Part shown: positions 29,703 through 38,097 of the stretch, piece by piece
Layout of the letters: every line of letters begins with the position of its first letter
Numbering within the stretch: the stretch's first letter is position 1
From: an uncultured Prevotellaceae bacterium
GTDB taxonomy: Bacteria > Bacteroidota > Bacteroidia > Bacteroidales > Bacteroidaceae
NCBI GenBank assembly: GCA_937898415.1
Contig: CALDLA010000024.1
Coordinates: 1 to 59,587 of the forward strand
Reading direction: 5' to 3'
Length of the DNA stretch: 59,587 nucleotides
The notes under the pieces: model-generated
What the model was told of the DNA's origin: nothing
What the model saw: only the letters and a program-made list of their open reading frames with translations
Databases searched by the model: none
Translations under genes and position numbers: made by a program

Positions 29703-31232
29703 ATGTTTGAAAACCAACCTAAAGGACTCTATGCGTTGGCGCTGGCCAACACGGGCGAGCGTTTCGGCTACTACACGATGCTCGCCGTCTTCGCACTCTT
29801 CCTTCGTGCTAACTACGGACTCGACGCCGGATGGGCGGGCGAGATCTACAGTGACTTCCTGATGCTAGTCTATTTCCTGCCCATCGTGGGCGGCTGGCTG
29901 GCTGACAAGTTCGGCTTCGGCCGCATGGTGACCATCGGCATCCTGATTATGTTTGCGGGCTACCTGCTGCTGTCCGTACCCCTGGGCGGCGACACGCTGG
30001 CCTTAGTGGTGATGCTGGCGGCGCTGGTGCTCATCGGACTGGGTACGGGCTTATTTAAGGGTAATCTACAGGTGATGGTAGGCGACCTCTACAACGACCC
30101 GAAGTATGCCGGACAACGCGACTCGGGCTTCTCCATCTTCTACATGGCTATCAACATCGGTGCGCTGTTTGCTCCGACGGCTGCCGTGAAGATTATGGAG
30201 TGGGCGCAGCAGAACCTGGGCACGTCGGTGAACGACTCCTACCACTTCGCCTTCGCCGTGGCCTGTGCCTCGCTGATTCTGTCGATTGCCATCTACTACA
30301 TCTTCCGCGGCACGTTCCGCCATGTGGAGGGTGGTACGAAGAAGGCTGGCGTACAGGCTGAGGTCGAGGAACTGTCGAAGGAGGAGACCAAGCAGCGCAT
30401 CGTGGCCCTATGCCTGGTGTTCGCCGTGGTCATCTTCTTCTGGATGGCCTTCCACCAGAACGGTCTGTCACTGACTTACTTCGCCGACGAGTTCACGGCC
30501 AAGACCTCGGAGGGTGTCGAGGGTATGGCCTTCAACGTGTGGAATCTCGTGGCCATCATCTTCATTGTCTATGCCCTGTTCTCGCTGTTCCAGTCGAAGA
30601 CGGGCAAAGGTAAAGCCATCTCGGCCGTTGTTATTGTCATTGCTCTGGCCTTCCTCTTCCTGCAGTACGACGCTGCTAAGGGTGAGATTGTGGCTGTCTC
30701 GGCTCCTATCTTCCAGCAGTTCAACCCCTTCTATGTGGTGGCCCTGACGCCGGTGTCGCTGGCTATCTTCGGTTCGCTGGCCAAGAAGGGCAAGGAGCCT
30801 TCCGCTCCGCGTAAGATAGCCTACGGTATGGTGGTGGCCGGACTGGCTTACTGCCTGATGGCTGTCGCCTCCTTCGGACTGCCGATGCCGCAGACGATAG
30901 CTGGTCCCGACGGCGATCAGGTGGCTGTCCACATGGCTGACGTGACGCCTCAGCTGCTCATCTACACCTATCTGATCCTGACGTTTGCCGAGCTACTGTT
31001 GTCGCCGATGGGCATCTCGTTCGTCTCGAAGGTGGCTCCACCGAAATACAAGGGTTTGATGATGGGTGGTTGGTTTGTGGCCACCGCCATCGGCAACAAG
31101 TTGGTCGGCGTGGGTGGCTACCTGTGGGGGAACATTCCCTTGTGGGCAGTCTGGACAGTCTTCATCGCCCTCTGCCTCATCTCGGCTGTCTTCATGTTCG
31201 CTATCATGAAGCGCTTGGAGAAAGTATGCTGA
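29703..31232 (+). CDS. POT-family (peptide/H+) MFS transporter
   Basis: A 509-aa inner-membrane protein with about 14 hydrophobic segments. The POT signature begins ANTGERFGYY: Glu19-Arg20-Phe-x-Tyr-Tyr is present, but the first Glu of the usual ExxERFxYY is Asn16. Other POT features are FLPIVGGWLADKFG and the later 'GISFVSKVAPPKYKGLMMGGWFVATAIGN' helix. POT proteins import di- and tripeptides with protons; loss of the first Glu may change coupling or substrate. First of three overlapping genes (POT, NhaC, EEP). Confidence 0.85.
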   Translation: MFENQPKGLYALALANTGERFGYYTMLAVFALFLRANYGLDAGWAGEIYSDFLMLVYFLPIVGGWLADKFGFGRMVTIGILIMFAGYLLLSVPLGGDTLALVVMLAALVLIGLGTGLFKGNLQVMVGDLYNDPKYAGQRDSGFSIFYMAINIGALFAPTAAVKIMEWAQQNLGTSVNDSYHFAFAVACASLILSIAIYYIFRGTFRHVEGGTKKAGVQAEVEELSKEETKQRIVALCLVFAVVIFFWMAFHQNGLSLTYFADEFTAKTSEGVEGMAFNVWNLVAIIFIVYALFSLFQSKTGKGKAISAVVIVIALAFLFLQYDAAKGEIVAVSAPIFQQFNPFYVVALTPVSLAIFGSLAKKGKEPSAPRKIAYGMVVAGLAYCLMAVASFGLPMPQTIAGPDGDQVAVHMADVTPQLLIYTYLILTFAELLLSPMGISFVSKVAPPKYKGLMMGGWFVATAIGNKLVGVGGYLWGNIPLWAVWTVFIALCLISAVFMFAIMKRLEKVC

Positions 31233-32629
31233 GTTTCGTCCCGTTCCTGGTGCTCATAGCCCTTATCACGTGTTGCGTTGCCGTCTTCGGTAACGCAACG
31301 CTTGATGGTGCCAGTCAGGTGTCGCTGTTGGTGGCATCGGCCGTCAGCGTGATGGTGGGCCACTTCTCGAAGCGGCTGACGTGGGAGAACCTAGAACGGG
31401 AGGTAAGCGCAAAAATTTCCTATTGCTCGCCTGCCATCATCATCCTGTTTCTCATCGGAGCCCTCGGCGGCACGTGGATGGTGTCGGGCATCGTGCCCAC
31501 GATGATCTACTACGGCATGCAGATACTGCGACCCGAGGTGTTCCTCGTCAGCAGTTCGCTGCTCTGTGCGCTGGTCAGCCTGATGATTGGCTCGTCATGG
31601 ACTACTGTGGCCACCATCGGCGTGGCCCTGATGGGCATTGGTAAGGCCCACGGCTTCGACGACGGATGGATAGCGGGAAGTATCATCACGGGTGCATACT
31701 TCGGCGACAAGCTTTCGCCCCTCTCTGACACCACGGTGCTGGCCTCCAGCGTGTCGGGCACCCCGCTGTTCACGCATATCCGTTACATGATGTTCACCAC
31801 CGTCCCCACCTTCTGCGTTTCGCTCGTCCTGTTCCTGATAGCAGGCTTGACGATGAACGTCTCTGGACACGGCAACGTGGCCGAGTTCATGGACGGCCTG
31901 GAGCGCACGTTCGTCATCACGCCGTGGCTCCTTGTGGTGCCTGTGTTGACGGGTGTCATGATAGCCCGCCGCAGACCGTCGGTGGTGGTGTTGTTCCTAG
32001 CCATCCTGATGGCGGCTGTCATGGGACTGTTGGTGCAGCCTGACTTGGTGCGCAGTATCTCCGGCGAAGAGGGCGACGGACTGCTCCCGGCCTACAAGGG
32101 CATGATGCAGGTATGCTACGGTTCGACGGACATTGAGACCGGCGTACCCATGCTCAACGACCTTGTGCGTACCAGCGGCATGGGTGGCATGATGCCTACC
32201 ATCTGGCTCATCATCTGCGCCCAGACCTTCGGCGGCGCACTCACGGCTACGGGCCAACTGGAGGACCTGATGCGACTGGTATTGCGGGCTGTTCGTGGGA
32301 CGGCGTCGCTTGTCGCCTCCACGGTCGGTACGGCCCTCTTCTGCAACATCGCCCTGGCCGACCAGTACCTCTCTATCATGCTGTCGAGCCAGATGTTCAA
32401 GGATGCCTATCAGCAGCGGGGTTACGAACCGCGACTGCTGAGCCGTTCGTGCGAAGACGGTGCCACGGTGACCTCAGTGCTCGTCCCCTGGAACACCTGC
32501 GGACTGACGCAGAGCACCGTGCTCGGCGTAGCCACGCTGACCTATCTCCCTTATTGTTTCTTTAACTTCCTGTCGCCGATAACGAGTGTTCTTGTTGCCG
32601 CTATCGGCTGGAAGATTCACCGCAAATGA
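31226..32629 (+). CDS. NhaC-family Na+/H+ antiporter
   Basis: A 467-aa inner-membrane protein. The ATG at 31226 (MLSFVPFLVLIALI) is the start, giving a 7-nt overlap with the POT gene. About 11 TM segments; motifs 'SGIVPTMIYYGM', 'GAYFGDKLSPLSDTTVLASS' and 'EDGATVTSVLVPWNTCGLTQSTVLGV' are typical of NhaC/NhaC-like antiporters. It exchanges cytoplasmic Na+ for protons. Pairing with a proton-coupled peptide carrier could help ion balance, an inference. Its stop overlaps the next gene (ATGA). Confidence 0.9.
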   Translation: MLSFVPFLVLIALITCCVAVFGNATLDGASQVSLLVASAVSVMVGHFSKRLTWENLEREVSAKISYCSPAIIILFLIGALGGTWMVSGIVPTMIYYGMQILRPEVFLVSSSLLCALVSLMIGSSWTTVATIGVALMGIGKAHGFDDGWIAGSIITGAYFGDKLSPLSDTTVLASSVSGTPLFTHIRYMMFTTVPTFCVSLVLFLIAGLTMNVSGHGNVAEFMDGLERTFVITPWLLVVPVLTGVMIARRRPSVVVLFLAILMAAVMGLLVQPDLVRSISGEEGDGLLPAYKGMMQVCYGSTDIETGVPMLNDLVRTSGMGGMMPTIWLIICAQTFGGALTATGQLEDLMRLVLRAVRGTASLVASTVGTALFCNIALADQYLSIMLSSQMFKDAYQQRGYEPRLLSRSCEDGATVTSVLVPWNTCGLTQSTVLGVATLTYLPYCFFNFLSPITSVLVAAIGWKIHRK

Positions 32630-33558
32630 TGCTGAGCCTGTTACTGTCGGGATTCCTGACGCTGGTGGAACTGAACTGCGAGAACCTTTTCGACTGTCAA
32701 GACGACTCGCTGAAGCAGGATGAGGAATACCTGCCTGAAGCCACGCGCCACTGGACGTCGAGGCGCTACTGGCGTAAGCTGAACAACACGGCCCAGGAAC
32801 TGCTGTCCACCTGTGATGACGGCATCCCCGACCTAATAGCCCTCTGCGAAGTGGAGAACGACTCGGTGGTCAACTCGCTGGTGCGTCGTTCGTTGTTACG
32901 CAATGCCGGTTATGAGTACCTGATGACGCAGTCGCCCGATGTCCGCGGCATTGACGTCGCCCTGCTCTACAGCCCTGCGGCATTTGCCCCTATCAGTAGC
33001 TATAGCCTGCGGGTGCAGCCCATAGCAGGGATGCGACCCACCCGTGACATCCTCTATGTGTCAGGACGTACCCTCGGTGGTGACACCCTCCACGTCTTCG
33101 TCGTCCATGCTCCCAGCCGCTATGGGGGCGAACGCTATAGTCGCCCCTTCCGTCTGGCCGTTGCCGACCGTCTGTGTCAGAGCATCGACTCGCTGCAGGC
33201 CGCCTCACCTGATGCCCATATCTTAGTGGCAGGCGACTTCAACGACGGTGCCGACAGTCCTGCCTTGCGGCGCATCGGTCAGCATCGCCTGCGTAACCTC
33301 ACCAAGGACGCTCGTGGTCAGCATGGCGTCAGGGGAACCTACCGATACAAAGGCGAGTGGGAGAGTATCGATCATGTGCTGGGCTCCCACTCTATATATA
33401 ATAAGGTGGACACGGTTTATATCCATGCCCACCAGTTTCTGTTAGAGGAGGAACGCCTTTACAGTGGTTACCGTCCTCGTCGTACTTATAACGGTATGCG
33501 TTATCAGTCCGGCTATAGCGACCACCTGCCGTTGGTGGTGCGCCTCAGGTGGGACTGA
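32626..33558 (+). CDS. Endonuclease/exonuclease/phosphatase-family protein
   Basis: A 310-aa EEP-fold hydrolase. Motifs in order: NCENLFD (metal Asn/Glu), IALCEVEN (Glu), RGIDVALLY, HAPSRYGG, VAGDFND, GTYRYKGEWESIDHV and GYSDHLPLV (Asp-His catalytic pair). A hydrophobic N-terminus (MLSLLLSGFLTLV) may be a signal peptide or anchor, suggesting an extracytoplasmic phosphodiesterase or nuclease. Substrates of this family range from DNA to phospholipids. It overlaps NhaC by ATGA, and its stop directly abuts that of the convergent DUF1846 gene. Confidence 0.87.
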   Translation: MMLSLLLSGFLTLVELNCENLFDCQDDSLKQDEEYLPEATRHWTSRRYWRKLNNTAQELLSTCDDGIPDLIALCEVENDSVVNSLVRRSLLRNAGYEYLMTQSPDVRGIDVALLYSPAAFAPISSYSLRVQPIAGMRPTRDILYVSGRTLGGDTLHVFVVHAPSRYGGERYSRPFRLAVADRLCQSIDSLQAASPDAHILVAGDFNDGADSPALRRIGQHRLRNLTKDARGQHGVRGTYRYKGEWESIDHVLGSHSIYNKVDTVYIHAHQFLLEEERLYSGYRPRRTYNGMRYQSGYSDHLPLVVRLRWD

Positions 33559-35022
33559 CTACTTCTTGCGCACAGGGTCGCAGGTCAGTCCGCAGCCTAA
33601 CTTCTTGAATATCTTACGGTCAACCTCGGAAAGCATCACCGTGGAGTGTACCTGACAGTTGCGCAGACGGGGCAGCTGCTCCAGGGCGCGCCGACAGACG
33701 TCGTCGTTTTCAGACAGTACCGACAGAGCCACCAGTACCTCGTCAGTATGCAGTCGCGGATTCTTGGCACCTAAGTATTCGGTCTTGGTCTTCTGTACCG
33801 GCTCAATGAGGCTCTGCGGAATAAGTTTGGCCTCGTGGTCGATGCCGGCCAGGTGCTTCGTGGCGTTCAGCAGCAGAGCGGCACTACAGCCTAAGAGCGG
33901 ACTCGACTTGGCCGTGATGATGGTACCGTCCTCCAGTTCGATGGCGGCTGCCGTGTGGCCTGTCTCAATCTTCTTCTCATAGGCTGCCGTCGTGGTGCGG
34001 CGGAAGGCGGTGGTAATCTTGGCCTGGTTGAACAGCAGGCGTATTTTGTTCACCTCGTTCTCGTTGTCGGCTCCGTCGGCCATTTTGTTGGTGGCATCAT
34101 AGAAGCGGCGGATAATCTCGTTGCGTGAGGCCTCGCAGCACACGTCGTCGTCGCAGATACAGAAGCCCACCATGTTGACGCCCATGTCCGTAGGCGACTT
34201 GTAGGGGTTCTCGCCGTAGATGCCTTCGAACAGCGCATTGAGCACGGGGAAGATCTCGATGTCGCGGTTATAGTTGATGGCCGTCTTGCCGTAAGCCTCC
34301 AAGTGGAACGGATCAATCATGTTGACGTCGTTCAGGTCGGCGGTGGCTGCCTCGTAGGCAATGTTGACGGGGTGCTTCAGGGGCAGGTTCCATACTGGGA
34401 AGGTCTCGAACTTGGCATAGCCGGCACGGATGCCTCGCTTGTTTTCGTTGTAGAGCTGCGAGAGGCAGGTAGCCATCTTGCCACTCCCGGGACCTGGGGC
34501 GGTGACGATGACCAGCGGGCGCGTGGTCTCCACGTAGTCGTTTTTGCCGAAACCTTCGTCCGAGGCTATCAGTTCCACGTTGTGGGGGTAGCCGTCGATG
34601 GGGTAATGGATGTAGGACTTGATGCCCATGCGCTCCAAACGGTGGCGGAACTGGTCGGCAGCATGCTGACCGTCATAGTGGGTAATGACCACCGAACCTA
34701 CCATGAAGTCGCGGATCATGAACTCGTCGCGCAGTCTGAGCACGTCCTCGTCGTAGGTGATGCCCAAATCGGCGCGTATCTTGTTCTTCTCAATATCTTC
34801 GGCACTGACCACGATGATAATCTCAATGCTGTCGCGCAACTGTCCTAACATCCGCAGTTTGGAGTCAGGCTTGAAGCCGGGCAGCACACGCGAGGCGTGA
34901 TGGTCGTCGAAGAGTTTGCCGCCCAGTTCCATGTAGAGTTTGCCGTCAAACTGGGCAATGCGCTCCTTGATGTGTTCGGACTGTATCTTCAGATACTTCT
35001 CGTTGTCGAATCCTATTTTCAT
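33559..35022 (-). CDS. DUF1846 protein
   Basis: A 487-aa cytoplasmic protein recognised as DUF1846 by 'KIGFDNEKYLKIQSEHIKER', 'YMELGGKLFDDHHASRVLPGF', 'APGPGSGKMATCLSQLYNE' (a P-loop-like Gly-rich segment), 'VNMVGFCICDD' and 'KSSPLLGCSAALLLNATKHLAGI'. Length fits the family. Function is not established, though the fold suggests nucleotide binding. It lies 3 nt downstream of the MFS gene and is probably co-transcribed with it. The zero-gap tail-to-tail junction with the EEP gene leaves no room for an intergenic terminator. Confidence 0.9.
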   Translation of the reverse strand: MKIGFDNEKYLKIQSEHIKERIAQFDGKLYMELGGKLFDDHHASRVLPGFKPDSKLRMLGQLRDSIEIIIVVSAEDIEKNKIRADLGITYDEDVLRLRDEFMIRDFMVGSVVITHYDGQHAADQFRHRLERMGIKSYIHYPIDGYPHNVELIASDEGFGKNDYVETTRPLVIVTAPGPGSGKMATCLSQLYNENKRGIRAGYAKFETFPVWNLPLKHPVNIAYEAATADLNDVNMIDPFHLEAYGKTAINYNRDIEIFPVLNALFEGIYGENPYKSPTDMGVNMVGFCICDDDVCCEASRNEIIRRFYDATNKMADGADNENEVNKIRLLFNQAKITTAFRRTTTAAYEKKIETGHTAAAIELEDGTIITAKSSPLLGCSAALLLNATKHLAGIDHEAKLIPQSLIEPVQKTKTEYLGAKNPRLHTDEVLVALSVLSENDDVCRRALEQLPRLRNCQVHSTVMLSEVDRKIFKKLGCGLTCDPVRKK

Positions 35023-35025
35023 GGC

Positions 35026-36648
35026 TTATTCGGTGATATTAGGAAGTTCCAGTCCGATGCCCTTCTTCTTGTCGATGGCCTTCAACACGAAGCCGAGGAT
35101 CAATGCAGCCACACCGAGGCAGGCCAGCATGATGAGCGGCGCAGTATAGTCAAACTTCGTGGGGTCGGTAACGCCCGGGTTGGTAGCATCGAGCACCTTG
35201 CCGATGAGCAGCGGGAAGAGCCACAGTCCGATGTTCTGAATCCAGAAAATCAGGGCGTAAGCCGAACCGATGACCTTGGCATCGACAAGCTTGGGCACCG
35301 AGGGCCACAGCGAGGCGGGCACCAGCGAGAACGACGAACCTAGCACGAGGATGGTGACGTAGGCGATGATGATGCCACCGATGGCAGAATCCTTGAACAT
35401 GGGCAGCACGAAGGCAAACGTCAGGTGGCAGGCAATGAGCAGCAGCGAACCCAGGACAAGCATCGAGGCAGCCTTGCCCTTATGGTCGACGTAGGAACCG
35501 AGAATCGGCGTGATGAGTACGGCAAGCAGGGGGAATACGGCGAAGATGGACTCTGCCGACTGGCGCATGTAGCCCATATAACAATAGGTGACGAGGGCTA
35601 TGATGGAGAGCCCCAACAGTCCGTATTTCAGGTTGGCCTTTTTCTGGAAGTTGCTGGCGAAACCGGCAGCAGCCACAATCAGCATGATGACATACTGCAC
35701 GATGGTGACGTCGGGCTGTGCCCAGAACGAGTCGGCAGCGGGCGGTGTCAGCGAGAGGTTGCATTGCAGCATGTTGACAGCGTACTTCTGGAAGGGGAAA
35801 ATGGCCGAGTAGTAAAGCACGCAGAGCAGGGCGACAATCCAGAAACCAGAGTCGGTCAGGATCTTTCCCAGGTCGCTGACCTTGAACGGGTCATCCTTCT
35901 CTTCGGCCTCACCCGTCTGTGCATCCAGCTTCTGATCCATCACGAAATAGACGATGGTCATGATGAGCGCAATACACATCAGTACCACACCGAAGGCTAC
36001 CGAGCGGCTGACGCTAATCTGGCCACCCAGACGGGCAAAGAAGGGCGAGAATATCATGCAGGTGGCCACACCCAGACGGGCCAGTGCCATCTCAGACCCC
36101 ATAGCCAAGGCCATCTCGCGGCCCTTGAACCACTTCACGATACCGCGTGACACCGTGATACCTGCCATCTCGCAACCGCAGCCGAAAATCATGAAACCAC
36201 AGGCGGCGAACTTAGCCGAGGCAGGCATACCCTCGTAGAAGGGACTGACACCCAACTCGTCGAAGATGGGAATGTAGTTCAGGTTGTTGGTGAACCAGGT
36301 CTCCAGTCCGCTGCCGATGAACGAGTCGCTGACGGCATACCACTTGATGACGGCACCCGCCAGCATAACGGCGGCTGAAAGGACGGCGGTGAAACGGACA
36401 CCCATCTTGTCGAGGATGATACCGGCAAAGATGAGGAAGAAGGCAAACACGTTGAGGAACACCTCGGAGCCCTGCATGGTTCCGAAAGCGGTGCTGTCCC
36501 AGCCACGTGTCTCCTGCATCAGGTCCTTGATGGGCGACAGGATGTCCATGAAGATGTAGCTGCAGAACATGGCAAGTGCCAGCAGTAATAGTGCGGTCCA
36601 CCGCATGGCGGCAGAGTCGCGAAGGGTCTTTTGAATCGCTTGTGACAT
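35026..36648 (-). CDS. MFS transporter
   Basis: A 540-aa inner-membrane protein with 12 or more TM segments. It has the first-half loop 'GIILDKMGVRF' (MFS motif A position), 'GITVSRGIVKWFKGREMALAMG' and a second-half 'GSYVDHKGKAASMLV' equivalent. A longer extracytoplasmic loop (about 108-145) and a central cytoplasmic loop with EEKDD are present. It resembles the MFSD1/nitrate-sugar-phosphate-type branch common in Bacteroidota; the substrate is not evident. It leads a two-gene operon with DUF1846. Confidence 0.87.
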   Translation of the reverse strand: MSQAIQKTLRDSAAMRWTALLLLALAMFCSYIFMDILSPIKDLMQETRGWDSTAFGTMQGSEVFLNVFAFFLIFAGIILDKMGVRFTAVLSAAVMLAGAVIKWYAVSDSFIGSGLETWFTNNLNYIPIFDELGVSPFYEGMPASAKFAACGFMIFGCGCEMAGITVSRGIVKWFKGREMALAMGSEMALARLGVATCMIFSPFFARLGGQISVSRSVAFGVVLMCIALIMTIVYFVMDQKLDAQTGEAEEKDDPFKVSDLGKILTDSGFWIVALLCVLYYSAIFPFQKYAVNMLQCNLSLTPPAADSFWAQPDVTIVQYVIMLIVAAAGFASNFQKKANLKYGLLGLSIIALVTYCYMGYMRQSAESIFAVFPLLAVLITPILGSYVDHKGKAASMLVLGSLLLIACHLTFAFVLPMFKDSAIGGIIIAYVTILVLGSSFSLVPASLWPSVPKLVDAKVIGSAYALIFWIQNIGLWLFPLLIGKVLDATNPGVTDPTKFDYTAPLIMLACLGVAALILGFVLKAIDKKKGIGLELPNITE

Positions 36649-36680
36649 GTTAAATTATATTTTTAGTTCTAATTTGTGTG

Positions 36681-36740
36681 CAAAGGTACGAAAATAATCG
36701 CAATTTGTAATTTATAATTCAAAATAATTTTTTAACTTTG
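36681..36740. promoter_or_regulatory. Divergent promoters (MFS operon / RsbW-like gene)
   Basis: Minus-strand -7 TACCTTTG at 36681-36688 for the MFS gene; plus-strand -7 TAACTTTG at 36733-36740 for the gene at 36765. The -33 elements are unclear. Confidence 0.5.
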
Positions 36741-36764
36741 CTGCCGAAAAGGAAAGATTAGAGT

Positions 36765-37187
36765 ATGGACGCCACTTTCTTACAGCGAAAAATTGTCCTG
36801 CCGAACGATGTGCAGGAGGTTCCGAAGCTTGCAGCCTTCGTCGATGAGGTGTGCGAATTGATGGAATTTGACCCGATGCTGACGATGCAGTTGAACCTGG
36901 CCATAGAGGAAGCTGTAGTCAACGTGATGGACTATGCCTACCCGCCCGGGACGAAGGGTGAGGTGGACATTGAGGTAAAGGCTGATGCCGACAAGCTGAT
37001 GTTCACTATCAGCGACAGCGGTGTGCCCTTCGACCCGACGGCCAAGGCTGAGGTTGACACCACGCTGAGTGCCGAGGAACGGCAGATCGGCGGACTGGGC
37101 ATCCACTTGGTACGGCATATCATGGATCATGTAGAATACGAGCGAAAGGACGGACACAATTTCCTTAGGCTCAGCAAGAAGCGCTAA
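36765..37187 (+). CDS. RsbW-like anti-sigma factor / serine kinase (HATPase)
   Basis: A 140-aa GHKL-type ATPase. The N-box 'LNLAIEEAVVNVMDYAY' (about 44-60), G1 box 'ISDSGVPFDP' and G2 'GGLGIHLVRHIMD' are intact, so ATP binding is expected. Small stand-alone proteins of this type phosphorylate STAS-domain anti-anti-sigma factors. A STAS gene lies 4 kb away at 41193 and is a candidate partner. Single-gene unit bounded by a promoter and a strong terminator. Confidence 0.9.
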   Translation: MDATFLQRKIVLPNDVQEVPKLAAFVDEVCELMEFDPMLTMQLNLAIEEAVVNVMDYAYPPGTKGEVDIEVKADADKLMFTISDSGVPFDPTAKAEVDTTLSAEERQIGGLGIHLVRHIMDHVEYERKDGHNFLRLSKKR

Positions 37188-37205
37188 ACCATTGAATGAA
37201 AAGCA

Positions 37206-37239
37206 AAAGAGGCTGCAGGAACGTTCCTACAGCCTCTTT
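37206..37239. terminator. Bidirectional intrinsic terminator
   Basis: A near-perfect hairpin pairs AAAGAGGCTG with CAGCCTCTTT around a GGAAC/GTTCC inner stem, flanked by A-rich and T-rich ends. It serves the RsbW-like gene on the plus strand and the lipoprotein gene on the minus strand. Confidence 0.85.
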
Positions 37240-37263
37240 TATTATCCTTTAACGTTGGATATC

Positions 37264-38064
37264 TTACTTGGTAAGTGCGCTACGGGCACCTTCAATCTGC
37301 TCCTTGGCCTCAACGAGCTGAGACTTCAGCTGGTCAACAGAGATAGCATTGAGCACGTTCAGCGGAGTGATGGCATTGGCAACGGGAATGATGTCGGGAT
37401 CGTACTCGGTCAGACGGTTGATGGCGTCAATCAGCAGCACAACTCGATAGGTAGCGTTAGCGGCAGCATCATCGTCGAACGAAGAAATGAACTTCTCGGT
37501 GTTCTGTGACAACACGTACAGCTCTTCTACCAGAGAGGTAGCAGCCAACTGCCAGAAGTAGTTGATACGACCGTTCTGGTTCATGGCTTCGTACAGAGCC
37601 TGGGTGGTCTCATAGATAGTGGCGGCATCAGGCAGATCCTTGAACGAGGGGTCATTGATGTCGGCAGCCAGTTTCGAGATAGCTTTCTGGTACCCATCGG
37701 TAGGCATGTCATACAGCTGGGCAACCTTCTGGTCAACGCTCAGCGCACTCAGCATGCGGTACTTCTCAGACAGGGTGGTGGTGTTCTCAGCCACAGCGGG
37801 ATCCAACAGGTAGTCGGGCTTCACCTGCTTCTCCTGGTCGGTCAGCTTGATTCCGTTCTCGTCCTGCACGATGGGCAGCTGCTTCAGTTGGCCGAGTACG
37901 GCAGCCAGACTGTCGAGCTCAATCTTGATCTTTGCTTCTACCTGCTCCTGCTCAAACGACTTGACAGAGTCAGTCTCCTCTGCGGTTTGTGTACTCTTCT
38001 TGCCTCCACATGCGGTGAAAGCTACTGCTGCAATTGCTACAGCAAACATTGCTAATTTTTTCAT
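37264..38064 (-). CDS. Lipoprotein, unknown function
   Basis: A 266-aa protein with a lipobox FTAC (Cys19) followed by GGKK. The mature part is mostly helical and acidic (long Glu/Gln/Lys helix to about residue 70, then DPAVAENTTTLSEKYR and DQKVAQLYDMPTDGYQKAIS). It resembles uncharacterised Bacteroidales lipoproteins; no family is claimed. It lies 33 nt downstream of the ABCG-type gene on the same strand, so the two may be one transcript ending at the terminator near 37206. Confidence 0.7.
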   Translation of the reverse strand: MKKLAMFAVAIAAVAFTACGGKKSTQTAEETDSVKSFEQEQVEAKIKIELDSLAAVLGQLKQLPIVQDENGIKLTDQEKQVKPDYLLDPAVAENTTTLSEKYRMLSALSVDQKVAQLYDMPTDGYQKAISKLAADINDPSFKDLPDAATIYETTQALYEAMNQNGRINYFWQLAATSLVEELYVLSQNTEKFISSFDDDAAANATYRVVLLIDAINRLTEYDPDIIPVANAITPLNVLNAISVDQLKSQLVEAKEQIEGARSALTK

Positions 38065-38097
38065 TGCTTTTCTTTTTTTAATTAATGTTATAGTGAA

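Noticed and set aside
31070..31225. Longer start for NhaC
   Set aside because: The extension overlaps the POT coding end in another frame and is Arg/His-rich; the hydrophobic NhaC start is at 31226.
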